Source: Bostrychus sinensis
Taxonomy: Eukaryota > Chordata > Actinopteri > Gobiiformes > Eleotridae
Assembly: GCA_020698575.1 (NCBI GenBank)
Contig: CM036240.1
Coordinates: 17,416,211 to 17,480,210 of the forward strand
Direction of reading: 5' to 3'
DNA: 64,000 nt
The notes under the pieces are model-generated. The model had not been told where the DNA came from and ran no database searches. It worked only from the letters and a program-made list of their open reading frames with translations. A program made the position numbers and the translations under genes. This document shows, one piece after another, positions 49,602 to 59,093 of this stretch. Within the stretch, counting starts at the first letter, position 1, and every line of letters starts with the position of its first letter.

Positions 49602-49780
49602 CACTGCAAAAAATGTATATATATATAAATGGCATAAGTTAAAATTGAAATAGTTGTTAAAGTAAAAAAAATGGCTTGAAACAGGGAAAAAATAACTTGA
49701 AACAAGTCAAAAATCTAGTAATAAGTTACCTAATACATATTAAATTTAATTATCTGAATTCAAGTAATTTTTTGCCATGT
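49602..49780. mobile_element. MITE-like repeat, 'cttgaaacaagtcaaa' family, copy 2
   Basis: Starts cactgcaaaaaatg and closes near ttttttgcc, a short terminal inverted repeat. It contains aacttgaaacaagtcaaaaatc and gaattcaagtaatttt, shared with 46043-46360. Confidence 0.55.
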
Positions 49781-50260
49781 AGGACTTTCCAGAACTTAAT
49801 GTTACATTACCATAGACAGTAGCAACATGTGGACTTAAACCTGCAACCTCCGAGATCCAAAGAGCCAATTGTTCCCCCCAAAAAACTGAATTTGTTTCTG
49901 TAAAGAGCCGCAAAAAATTTAATGCACAAAAGTCGCTTAGCCTATACCTGAAATCTTGCCTGGGTGGTCATTAATTATTGCTAACTAACAAATAACTGTG
50001 TCAAGGCACTGATTATCTAATATGCCACTAAAAAGAAATACAGGAGTCATGCATACTCTGAGAGCTGGAGCTACATCTAATAACTATTTCTTGGTGCTGT
50101 TGATTCAATTTATGTGTGCTGCACTTTAAATTAGCTTGTGCATGCGTTGCGTGGCCAATAAAGGCTACAAACAGCAGTTTATTGTAAGCATATTGTAGCA
50201 TATTCTGGAAAACAGTGATCAAGTTTTTATTTAAATTGACAAGGTGATGCAGATGCAGGT
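49781..50260. other. no gene seen
   Basis: AT-rich spacer between the TAAR 5' side and Rex3 copy 2. Confidence 0.4.
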
Positions 50261-50272
50261 CTTTTCAAAGTT
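50261..50272 (+). repeat. target site duplication of Rex3 copy 2, left
   Basis: cttttcaaagtt, identical to 53023-53034. Confidence 0.8.
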
Positions 50273-52984
50273 TCATCCATCCATCTTCTTCCGCTTTATC
50301 CGGGGCCGGGTTGTGGGGGCAGTCTCTAAGCAGGGACACCCAGACATCCCTCTCCCCGGACACTTCCTCCAGCTCCTCTGGAGGAACCCCAAGGCGTTCC
50401 CAGACGCAGTCCCTCCAGCGTGTCCTAGGTCTTCCCAGGGGCCTCCTCCCAGTGAGACATGCCCAGAACACCTCCCCAGGGAGGCATCCCGGAGGCATCC
50501 GGACCAGATGCCCAAGCCACCTCAGATGGCTCCTTTCAATGTGGAGAAGCAGCGGCTCTACTCCGAGCTCCTCCTGGGTAACCAAGCTCCTCACCCTATC
50601 TCCAAGGGTGCGCCCAGCCACCCTACGGAGGAAACTCATTTTGACAGCTTGTATTCGGGATCTTGTCCTTCTTCACCACAACAGACCGATACAACGACCG
50701 CATTACCGCAGACACTGCACCGATCCACCTGTCAATCTCACGTTCCATCCTTCCCTCACTTGTGAACAAGACCCCGAGATACTTGAACTCCTCCACTTGA
50801 GGAAGGAACTCTCCTCCAACCTGGAGAGGGCAAACCACCCATTTCCGGTCGAGAACCATGGCCTTGGACTTGGAGGTGCTGATTCTCATCCCAGCCGCTT
50901 CATACTCAGCTGCAAACCGTCCCAGTGCATACTGAAGGTCCTGGCTTGATGAAGCTAACAGGACATCATCTGCAAAAAACAGGGATGAAATCCTGTGGTC
51001 CCCAATCCAGACTCCCTCCGGCCCCTGGCTGCACCTAGAAATTCTGTCCATTAAAATAATGAACAGAACCGGTGACAAAGGACAGCCCTGCCGGAGTCCA
51101 ACATGCACTGGAAACAGGCCTGACTTACAACCGGCAATGCGGACCAAGCTCCTGCTCCGGTTGTACAGGGACCAGACAGCCCTTAGCAGAGGGCCTCAGA
51201 CCCCATACTCCCAGAGCACCCCCCTCAGGAGGCTGAGAGGGACACGTTTGAATGCCTTCTCCAGGTCCACAAAGCACATGTGGACTGGTTGGGCGAACTC
51301 CCATGAACCCTTGAGCACCTGATAGAGGGTGTAGAGCTGATCCACTGTTCCACGACTGGGAGGTTCGACTATCAGCCAAATTCTCCTCTCCAGCAGCCTG
51401 GAAAAGACTTTCCCCGGGGAGGCTGAGAAGTGTGATCCCCCTGTAGTTGGAACACACCCTTCAGTCCCCCTTCTTGAAAAGAGGGACCACCACCCCGGTC
51501 TGCCAGTCCAGAGGCACCGTCTCCGACCGCCACGCGATGTTGCAGAGACATGTCAGCCAAGACAGCCCCACAACATCCAGAGACTTGAGGTACTCAGGGT
51601 GGATCTTATCCACACCTGGTGCCTTCCCACCGAGAAGCTTTTTAACCACCTCGGTGACATCGGCTTGGGGGATGGATGAATCCATCTCCAAGTCCCCAGC
51701 CTCTGCTTCCTCAATGGAAGGGAAGAGGGGAAGGGAAGGGAATGGTATTTATATAGCGCTTTAACTATGACACAAGTCACCCAAAGCACTTTACACACAG
51801 TAGGGAAGGGGTATTTCATTCACTCCATACTCGGTGGTGGTAAGCTACATTTTGTAGCCACAGTTTTCCCTGGGGTAGACTGACAGAAGCTCGGCTGCAC
51901 ACATCTGCGCCAATGGACCCTCCGACCACCACCAACCACTCACTCACTCACAAGGCGTGTCAGTGGGATTGAGGATATCCTCAAAGAATTCCTTCCACCG
52001 CAGAACTGCTTCGCCCTCCTGTGGCAGCAGACGGTTTGCCAGAATCTCTTTGAGGCCGACCGATAGTCCTCCTCCATGGCCTCCCCAAACTCTGCCCAGA
52101 CCTGAGTTTTTGCCTCCAAACCGCCCGGGCTGCAGCACGCTTGGCCTTCCGATACCTGTCGGCTACCTCAGGAGTCCCACAAGCCAGCCAGGCTCGATAG
52201 GACTCCTTCTTCAGCCTGACGGCATCCCTTACTTCTCATGTCCACCACCAGGGTTCGGGGGTTGCCGCCACGACAGGCACCAGAGACCTTATGGCCATAG
52301 CTCCAGATGGCTGCATCGACGATAGAGGCAGAGAACAGGGTCCACTTGGACTCCATGTCCCCTACCTCCGTCGGGATCTGGTCAAAGCTCTCCTGGAGGT
52401 GGGAGTTGAAGACCCCTCTGACAGAGGGCTCAGCCAGACGTTCCCAACAGACCCTCACAATACGTTTGGGTCTGCCGAGTCTGTCCGGCCTCCTCCTCCA
52501 CCAGTGGATCCAACTCACCACCAGGTGGTGATCAGTTGACAGCCCAGCACCCCTCCCAGGGACTCCAAGAAGGCCAGGTACGCTACACTGCCATTCGGCC
52601 CGTAAGCCGAAACACCAGGGAAAAATCCAACATATGGCGGCTGAGCTGGGGCGCTATGAGTAAGCCCACACCAGCCCGCCGCCTCTCACCGCAGGCAATG
52701 CCAGAGTAGAAGAGAGTCCATCCCCTCTCAAGGAGTTGGGTTCCAGACCCCAAATTGTGAGTGGAGGCGAGCCCAACTATCTCTAGTCGGGAACGCCCAA
52801 CCTCCCACACAAGCTCAGGCGCCTTCCCCCCCAGCGAGGTGACATTCCATGTCCCCAGAGCTAGTTTCTGTGTCCAGGTATCGGGACGCCGAGGCCCCTG
52901 CCTTCGACCACTGCCCGATTCTCCTTGCACCGACCCCTTACAGTTCCTCCTGCAGGTGGTGGGTCCACGGGAGGATGGCCCCAC
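50273..52984 (-). pseudogene. Rex3 ORF2, multiply broken
   Basis: Recognisable pieces in order are LALGTWNVTSLGG (endonuclease start, about 52870), KRIVRVCWERLAEP, KKLLGGKAPGVD, NYRGITLLSLPG, RQGCPLSPVLF, then LFFADDVLLAS and LRRVAGRTLGDRVRS near 50600. In the RT motif one residue is lost between FADD and VLL compared with copy 1. Frame changes, deletions, the SINE and an in-frame TGA at 51196-51198 (the same codon as in copy 1) make it non-coding. Confidence 0.88.
51718..51955 (-). mobile_element. SINE (second family) inserted in Rex3 copy 2
   Basis: Copy 1 reads straight across this point (ctcaacggaagacgtgtc), whereas copy 2 has about 238 extra bases. Read on the minus strand the insert has ggtggtggtcggaggg, the gtctaccccagggaaaactg block, taccaccaccgag, aaagtgctttgggtgac and ends in aaagcgctatataaatacc. 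This is the 3' part of the tRNA-derived family seen at 17588. The head is missing. A three- to four-base repeat (aag) flanks it ambiguously. Confidence 0.75.
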
Positions 52985-53022
52985 GTCGTCCTTTCAGGCT
53001 AGGCCCAGCCACCAGGTGCTCA

Positions 53023-53034
53023 CTTTTCAAAGTT
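53023..53034 (+). repeat. target site duplication of Rex3 copy 2, right
   Basis: cttttcaaagtt, an exact match to 50261-50272. Confidence 0.8.
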
Positions 53035-53675
53035 GTCTACTTATTTCTTTATTGTTTTTACATAACCAGAGGGCAGATGCTCATGAAGCTGCAAGAGTAC
53101 CGCATGCAGCTGGAAAACCATAGGTTGTAGATGTCGGAGTTAAATTGTTACAGTTTGATATGAGGCTCTTGTGTTTGATAGTCTGACACTGTGGTGTTCT
53201 GCACTTCTGAAAAGATTGAATCCTTTACACGTTTTTCACTAGGGCTCACAGGCTGAGAATAAATAACATTTTAGCAATTCTATAACCAATAAATAACTGA
53301 ATAAATACAATTAAAATCCACATTTATAAAACAGTTTAATGTTTAAAACTGGTTCATGGCAATAATATGATTATCATTAAAGATCAGTCTCTGTCGTGGT
53401 GAAAGATGATTTTTGACAAGGTAGTTAAATTGAGCCAATAATAATGATGTTGTTGAAGAAACCTGTAGCAAAAGCTAAACTGACTGTGAGTGTAATTATA
53501 TGTATTGACAAAATGCTGTAATCCAGTAGTAACAAATCAAAAACATCCAGACATTAACAGCAGTTTCATAGAAATAATTGTTTTTTAAGAATAATTACAT
53601 CTAATTTATTTCTTGATGACTTCATTATTGTACAGAATTGGAAACAAAAATAATCTCTTACAGTGTCTTACAGTC
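53035..53675. other. no gene; region downstream of the TAAR stub
   Basis: AT-rich DNA without a coding frame that I can support. Confidence 0.4.
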
Positions 53676-53790
53676 CTACAGTATGTTTATTTCTGTGCAC
53701 CCCGACTGCAGGATCTGAAGTGTAACAATATGTTTAATTGACCTTCTAAACCATGGATAAGAAAATTAATAGATTGTTGGATTTATACAG
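53676..53790 (-). pseudogene. 3' stub of a second TAAR gene
   Basis: The minus strand reads SCINPTIY, then TAA, then FSYPWFRRSIKHIVTLQILQ and a short tail to a TAG at 53676-53678. This aligns residue by residue with the end of the intact TAAR (SCINPIIYVFCYPWFRKSVKLI, same spacing to the stop). Only TM7's end and the cytoplasmic tail remain. The stop falls right after NPxxY. The rest of the gene is replaced by the gypsy element starting at about 53791; I find no further TAAR sequence to the right. It shows that a second, related TAAR once lay about 5 kb from the first. Confidence 0.85.
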
Positions 53791-56183
53791 GATACACCTG
53801 ACTCTTCGAGTAGACCATCTTCCAGGGGGATCTCAGTAATTATGTTCTCAGGTTCAGGTAGGTCTGGAGGTAAATTCTCAGTCTCTGGTTCAGGTGAGTC
53901 CACAGGTAGAGTCTCCATCTCAGGCTCAGGTAGGATCAAGGGCAAGGTCTCAATCTCGTGTTCAGGTGTGTCCACAGGTAGATTCTCTGCAAAAGGTTCA
54001 GCTGCTATATTCTCATTCGCACCAGATTCTTCTTGCTGACTCCTGGACCCCAGCTCAGATTCCACGACAGAGGCTGGGTTACTGATAGGAGGATGAAAAC
54101 TGTGATCCTGAATTCTGGAGGGATTGGTAATAGGAGCTGAACATGGTCTCTCTACTGTGAAATGCAGAGTAGGCAGACTAACGTCTAGTGAAAGCAAGCT
54201 TTCAGAATCCTCATTGCCATCAGGAAAACTGGTTGAGGGATCTGGATGTTGGTTCTGCCGACGAGTGTGAGGTCTGTGAGCAGAAACAGGCTCAGATGCT
54301 GGTTCAGCATCATCACCAGGCGGAAGAAAACCACATGGGAGGAGGAGGTCCCGATGTAAGGTCCGCACTGGGCCGCCCCGGTTCTCAGGTTTAACGGTGT
54401 AAACCGGGAGGCCCCTGGCTCTGTTAATCACAATGAACATGTCTGACTCCCATTTATCTGACAGTTTATGCTTTCCACGGATACAGACATTCCTTACAAG
54501 CACTCGATCTCCTACCTCCAAGACAGAAGGCATAATTCTCTGGTCAAAACTGCTTTTGTTTCGTTCTGCCAACTTGGAGGCATTTTTGGAAGCAATCTTA
54601 AAACTTTCTTCCAGGCGAGATTTCAGCTCCTGAACATACTGGAAGTGACTCTTCTGTGGTTTCTCTCTCAGCGGCAAGTTAAAGGTTAGGTCAACCAGCA
54701 ACTGAGGCATCCTTCCAAACATGAGCTCATAAGGAGTGGAACCAGTAACCTCATTTCTGGTGCAGTTGTACGCATGCACCAATGGTTTCACATGTTCTTT
54801 CCACTTTGACTTCTGCTTCTCTTTCAGGACCCCCAACATGGCTAATAACGTCCGGTTAAATCGCTCCACCTTGTTACCTCTAGGATGGTATGGTGTGGTT
54901 CTGCTCTTCCGAAAACCAGTAACTTCGCAAAGCTCCTTTATTAGCGTAGACTCAAAGTCTGGTCCCTGATCGGTGTGAAGTCCTTCGGGAGTACCATAAT
55001 AGGTAATAAAATTCTCCCATTCCAGTTTGTGGGCTGGGTATTGGCTCTCACTCTGCATTAGTCCACGGCTTGCATAGGTGATGACTCTGAGCTTCTCTTG
55101 TTGTTCTTGGTATAGTGCAGCTCCCAGTCCAGTGGTGCTTGCGTCTGTGTGGAGAATGTATGGTTAAGATGGATCGGCGAACCCAAAGACTGGAGCAGTG
55201 GTGAGTTTCTCAATTAAGCTGTCAAAAGCAAGCTGGCAATCTGGACTCCAGCGTGCACCAAAATGCTGGTTCAGGTTCTAAAGTGGTTTATGGGTTCCCC
55301 GGGTCTTGGATTTTCGAGTAGGTGAATATCCTCGAGTCAAGTCATTGAGGGGTTTGGCGATGTAGTAATTTTTAATAAAACGGCGGTAGTACCCCGCAAA
55401 ACCCACAAAAGACCGGAGTTGTTTTAAGGTTGTTGGAATTGGCCAGGATTTTATGGCGGTGATCTTCTCTGGATCCGTTTTTACCCCTCTCCGACACAAT
55501 ATGACCTAAGTATCGAACAGAACTCTGGAAGAATTTACATTTTTCTGGTGACAGCTTCAGCCCATACTCTTTTAGCCAGTTCCGAACTAGCAATCTGTTC
55601 TCGTGCTCTTCCACTGTATTGGAAAAAATAATCAAATTATCCAAGAACACTAAGATTTCTTTGAGATGGAGGTCCCCCATGCACTGCTCCATCAACCGCT
55701 GGGACATGCTGGGAGCGTTACTCACCCCTTGAGGCATGCGGCTGAACTCCCAGAATCACAAGGGAGTGACAAAGGCTGTCTTGGGTTTGTCAGCTTCATT
55801 CATAGCGATCTGGTAATAGCCAGATTTCAAGTCGAGAACTGAAAACCATTTGGAACCAGTGAGAGCTGAAAATGATTCTTCCAGGTTAGGCAGAGAATAT
55901 GCGTCCTTGATTGTCTGAAGGTTAAGCTTGCGATAGCCAATGCATAACCTGACATCACCATTTTTCTTCCTCACAACTACAATAGGAGACGAGAAGGGAG
56001 AAGTGGACTCACGGATGACACCGGCCTCCAGTAGTTCACGCAGATGTCGCCGGACAGCTTCGAGATCGGGTGAATTGGCCAGGCGCGCTGTTTAAACGGG
56101 GTCTCATCGTGAAGCTTGATATGATGTTGTACTTTACTAGTGCAACTGAAGTCTAGGTCATGAAGGGTCATACAAGGGTTCAA
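53791..56183 (-). pseudogene. gypsy pol: RT, RNase H remnant, partial integrase
   Basis: RT begins with DLDFSCTSKVQHHIKLH and shows RLCIGYRKLN, FSVLDLKSGYYQIA, MPQGVSNAPS and VFLDNLIIFS. The catalytic YXDD box is FLDN, so the second Asp is Asn. RNase H is cut: after a short piece (near 55062-55180) a deletion joins it to the integrase at about 55010-55030. The integrase keeps HTDQGPDFES and GNKVERFNRTLL, the second Asp and the Glu of DDE. It has lost the HHCC finger and the first Asp. A C-terminal beta-rich part (DRVLVRN) and an acidic, repeat-like tail (ETLPLILPEPEMETLPVDSP) follow. Frameshifts lie near 55985 and 55490 and a stop near 55757. The last residues come from the TAAR stub. Not functional. 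Confidence 0.85.
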
Positions 56184-58175
56184 GCGTGTTCATCCCAATA
56201 AGAACAGAAGAGGAAGAGTCAGGATGTGCATCTGGAACAACAAGTGCTAGTGTTGAGACGTCAAAATCATTGCCCAGGAAGTCTTTTGAAAATTTTACTG
56301 TCATTTTCACATAACCAATATATGGAATGGACTGTCCAGCAGCGTCTTCAACTTGTAATAAATCATGTAATGGATGAATTGGTTGGTGGTGAAGGAAGTC
56401 ATTATAGAAAGACACAGGTATCGTGGTCACCTGTGAACTAGTGTCCAGCAAACAGTGACAGGTTTGACCAGCAATGCCCACTTCTGCTGTGCACCGGGAT
56501 CCCACCAGCCCTCGAGGCAGTTTTGCTGTTGCCACTGGAGAGGAATGATGCACATCCGCACATTGAACAGGTTCATTAGATTTAGCGGGACAGTGTGGGT
56601 CCAGCTCAGCTCCTGTTTGTCCCTCAACCGGAACTGAGACTAGTTTAACTAGTTCAGATTGAGTAAGACTTCTCTTCTGCCATTTCATCTTTTTGTCATT
56701 GAACTGCTTGCGTTTTGCACTTACTAAAGCCGGGTTAGGATCATTGACACATTGGGGCTTTATGTGAGCTGCTAGTTGTTGCTGTATCACTGCCATCTGC
56801 TGGATGAGCTGTTTAGTGAGGTCAGTTAAAGCAGCACACATTCCCTCTTCCTCTCCTTCAAATGCAAATTGGGCTTGAGCAGGGACTTTTTGCTTAGCGC
56901 TTCCCAGATGTTGCTTCATTCTTTGAGCCTTTGCAGCTTCATGATCTTCTTCTGTTCTCAGAAGTAGCAGTAGTTCAGCAAATGAAGGTGGATTGTGCTT
57001 TCTTTGCTTCAACTGGAGCTCAGAAATGAGGGTGTTATTCTAGCAACCCCTGCAGAACTGATTAAGCAGGTGTCTGTTCACATGGCTCTCGTGGACTCCT
57101 CTGCTCTTCACTGCTAAGTTTAGGGCTACTTGTAGGCAGTTGTAAGTAGGTGGAAGGCTTTTCACCTGCATCCTGAAGAGTATCCATAAACTTTGCATAA
57201 AGCTCCTCCCCATCTTGTACAGTCTCAAAGGCTGAATCAAGCTGTTGGATGTAAACTTCAGCGGACATATCCAGACTCAGATGTTTCATAATGTCTACAG
57301 CAAGAGGCAGCAAGCTGTCTAGGATTTGTCTTGACCGCTGAACTTCGGATACGGCAGGGTCCTTCATTACAAGCTCGACACCAGAGAGCCAAGTGTCATA
57401 ATCCACTTCATGCTGGGGGCGAGGCACCTGAGAGAACACACGGAATCTGTGGGAAGAGCGCATGTGCATCGCACTTTCTTCACTTTTAACAATGTGTTCT
57501 ACCACGTACCGCTGCACCTCAGGTTGATTTAAATCACAAGCAGAAATGTTACTAGGTGGCTGTCTCTCTTGTTCCCGTATTAAGACCAGTAGAAGGCAGT
57601 GGAGAAGCAGTGGCGGCCATTTTGTGGCACAGTGGAGATGCAGTGGAGGCCATTTTGTGAACCAGAGGAGATGAGGAGGCAGTCATTTTGTGTGGCAGTT
57701 GAGCAGTTGAGTCCTCTGTGGGACCTTCACCTTTAACAGAATGAACAGGGTACAGCTCAGCAATGGAGTGATGGATCTGAGCCATCATTTCCTGGAGTAC
57801 TTCCGCAAAGTCCTTACCAGTCATTTTAGCAACTTGTTTCAAGTCTGATAAATAAGTCTCAGTCTTAGAGCTCCCCACCTTTGAGGTATAAATTTTTTAC
57901 AAATTTTTAATGAGACACTCCTTACCCGAGTCCAAAATTAGAGTATATGGTAAAATTAGGTTTAAAGACACTAAAGCCGACCCAGAAATGTACTCAACAA
58001 CAAGCATGTTGTAAAATTCAGACTCTGGTGAGTCAACAGTAATACTGCGATTAATCACGCCATACTGCTCAAGAAAATCCACGACTGTGTCCGAATCAGA
58101 CTCACAAACCCTACTTACCAATACTGAGTTAGGTATTTTGATAGCGAGAGACTCATAAACCTCCATGCCCGACAT
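56158..58175 (-). pseudogene. gypsy gag-protease with PNMA-like N-terminus
   Basis: The ATG at 58175 starts MSGMEVYESLAIKIPNSVLV, followed by a region with an RRM-like pattern (VVDFLEQYGVINRSITVD, FYNMLVVEYISGSALVSL), as in the N-terminal RNA-binding part of PNMA proteins and their gypsy ancestors. The capsid-like part includes PQHEVDYDTWLSGVELVMKD and QLDSAFETVQDGEELYAKFM. The protease follows, with CHCLLDTSSQVTTIP, in which the active-site DTG is DTS. There is an in-frame TAA at 57897-57899, a TAG near 57041, and frameshifts near 57555 and 57135. The frame changes again from protease to RT. Not functional as it stands. Confidence 0.8.
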
Positions 58176-58420
58176 TGGAATTGGTGAGACTGGATGTTAC
58201 CAAATAAACCAAATGAAAATAAGGGGTTTTGCATGTAGTTTACTATACCAAACACTCCTGGCTAGCTTGCCACTAATGTAGCACCTGCGAGGGCTACCCC
58301 TGCCTTAAGGTAGGGGCTTAAGGTGAGAGAAGTGGAGCTATAAGTTAGCAAATATTGGGCCAGGAACGGACGACATAGCTCGACTTTGGGAGCAAGTGGT
58401 ATAGTAACCACAGACACAAA

Positions 58421-58438
58421 TGGTATTTGCTGGCACCA
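58421..58438 (-). other. putative primer-binding site
   Basis: TGGTGCCAGC on the minus strand directly follows the LTR end (..ATACA). PBSs begin with TGG to pair with the CCA end of a tRNA. I cannot name the tRNA. Confidence 0.6.
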
Positions 58439-58880
58439 TGTATTGATAGTGTAAACAAACAAAACATACAACATTTATTCCCTTATATTATTTACAGTCT
58501 GCAGAAGAAATTTCTTTGTTCAGTGCACTGATATACACAACAGCAACAACAATAACTGGGCTGGAAAGTATCAGACTCCCACAAAATCAATAAAAGATAC
58601 TGATACTGGACTGGTAACAACCCCCACACACACAATAGGACAGTCCCGATTAAAAGTCCATATTGAAGGACAAAGTCCTATAACCACAATTGTCCATTGA
58701 GGCCAAGCCTCATATGATAGTGTGTGTGTTGGAGAACGTGTGGGAGGAACTGGCTGTCACAGCCTCCTACCAGACCAGCAGGAGGATGTGGTTAGCTGAG
58801 TAGTGGTTCTTCAGGCTCCTAGCCGTGTGTCCATTAGCTCGCCATCCTTGTGGAACCATACAGGGCTCACCTGGCCTGCA
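58439..58880 (-). repeat. putative gypsy 5' LTR
   Basis: The minus strand ends in ..CAATACA just before the PBS and carries an AATAAA polyadenylation signal (58474-58479), about 35 bases before its end, as expected for R/U5. The outer edge is provisional; a TGCAGG word at about 58881 could be the start. Confidence 0.5.
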
Positions 58881-59093
58881 TTAATAAAACAAGACCATTA
58901 CTCAATAAAGTGTTCCGTTTCACTAGCTAGTTTTACATAGATTTCATGTTAAAAAGGCCTTTAAGATTAGCAAAAATATTTCATTCAAGTTACAACACTA
59001 ATACTTTTAAAGTGCATTAAATAAATACAGCACTAGATAAAAAAAAAAACAACTAATTCATAGCACGAAGTACACGAAGTAACTCTAAGCCAG
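58881..59093. other. spacer between gypsy LTR and transposase exon
   Basis: AT-rich sequence. I searched it for the first half of a THAP zinc finger (the C-x(2-4)-C part) and found none. Confidence 0.4.

Larger units (their letters stand above)
50273..53022 (-). mobile_element. Rex3 LINE (RTE clade), copy 2, internally deleted
   Basis: Same family and orientation as copy 1, with a short GATG tail (50273-50283) and a 12-bp direct duplication (50261-50272 and 53023-53034). Compared with copy 1 it has several internal deletions: about 90-100 bp near 50671, about 65 bp near 52003, about 320 bp near 52543 in the endonuclease region, and a smaller one near 52616. It also carries a SINE at 51718-51955. 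Its 5' end lies within about 17 bp of the position where copy 1 begins. Confidence 0.9.
53791..58880 (-). mobile_element. defective Ty3/gypsy element with PNMA-like Gag, lacking a 3' LTR
   Basis: In minus-strand order it has a 5' LTR (about 58880-58439), a primer-binding site (58438 down), a leader, gag (58175 to about 56200), protease, reverse transcriptase, a fragment of RNase H, integrase without its N-terminal part, and a Glu/Pro/Leu-rich C-terminus. It ends abruptly at 53791 in the TAAR stub with no 3' LTR, so either the 3' end was deleted or the junction is a rearrangement. Stops and frameshifts occur throughout. I cannot fix the outer LTR edge because no second LTR is available for comparison. 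Confidence 0.85.

Noticed and set aside
50244..50949. Plus-strand frames of 170-210 codons over Rex3 copy 2
   Set aside because: The same mirror-image effect of the Rex3 ORF; nearly identical shadows lie at the same place in copy 1.
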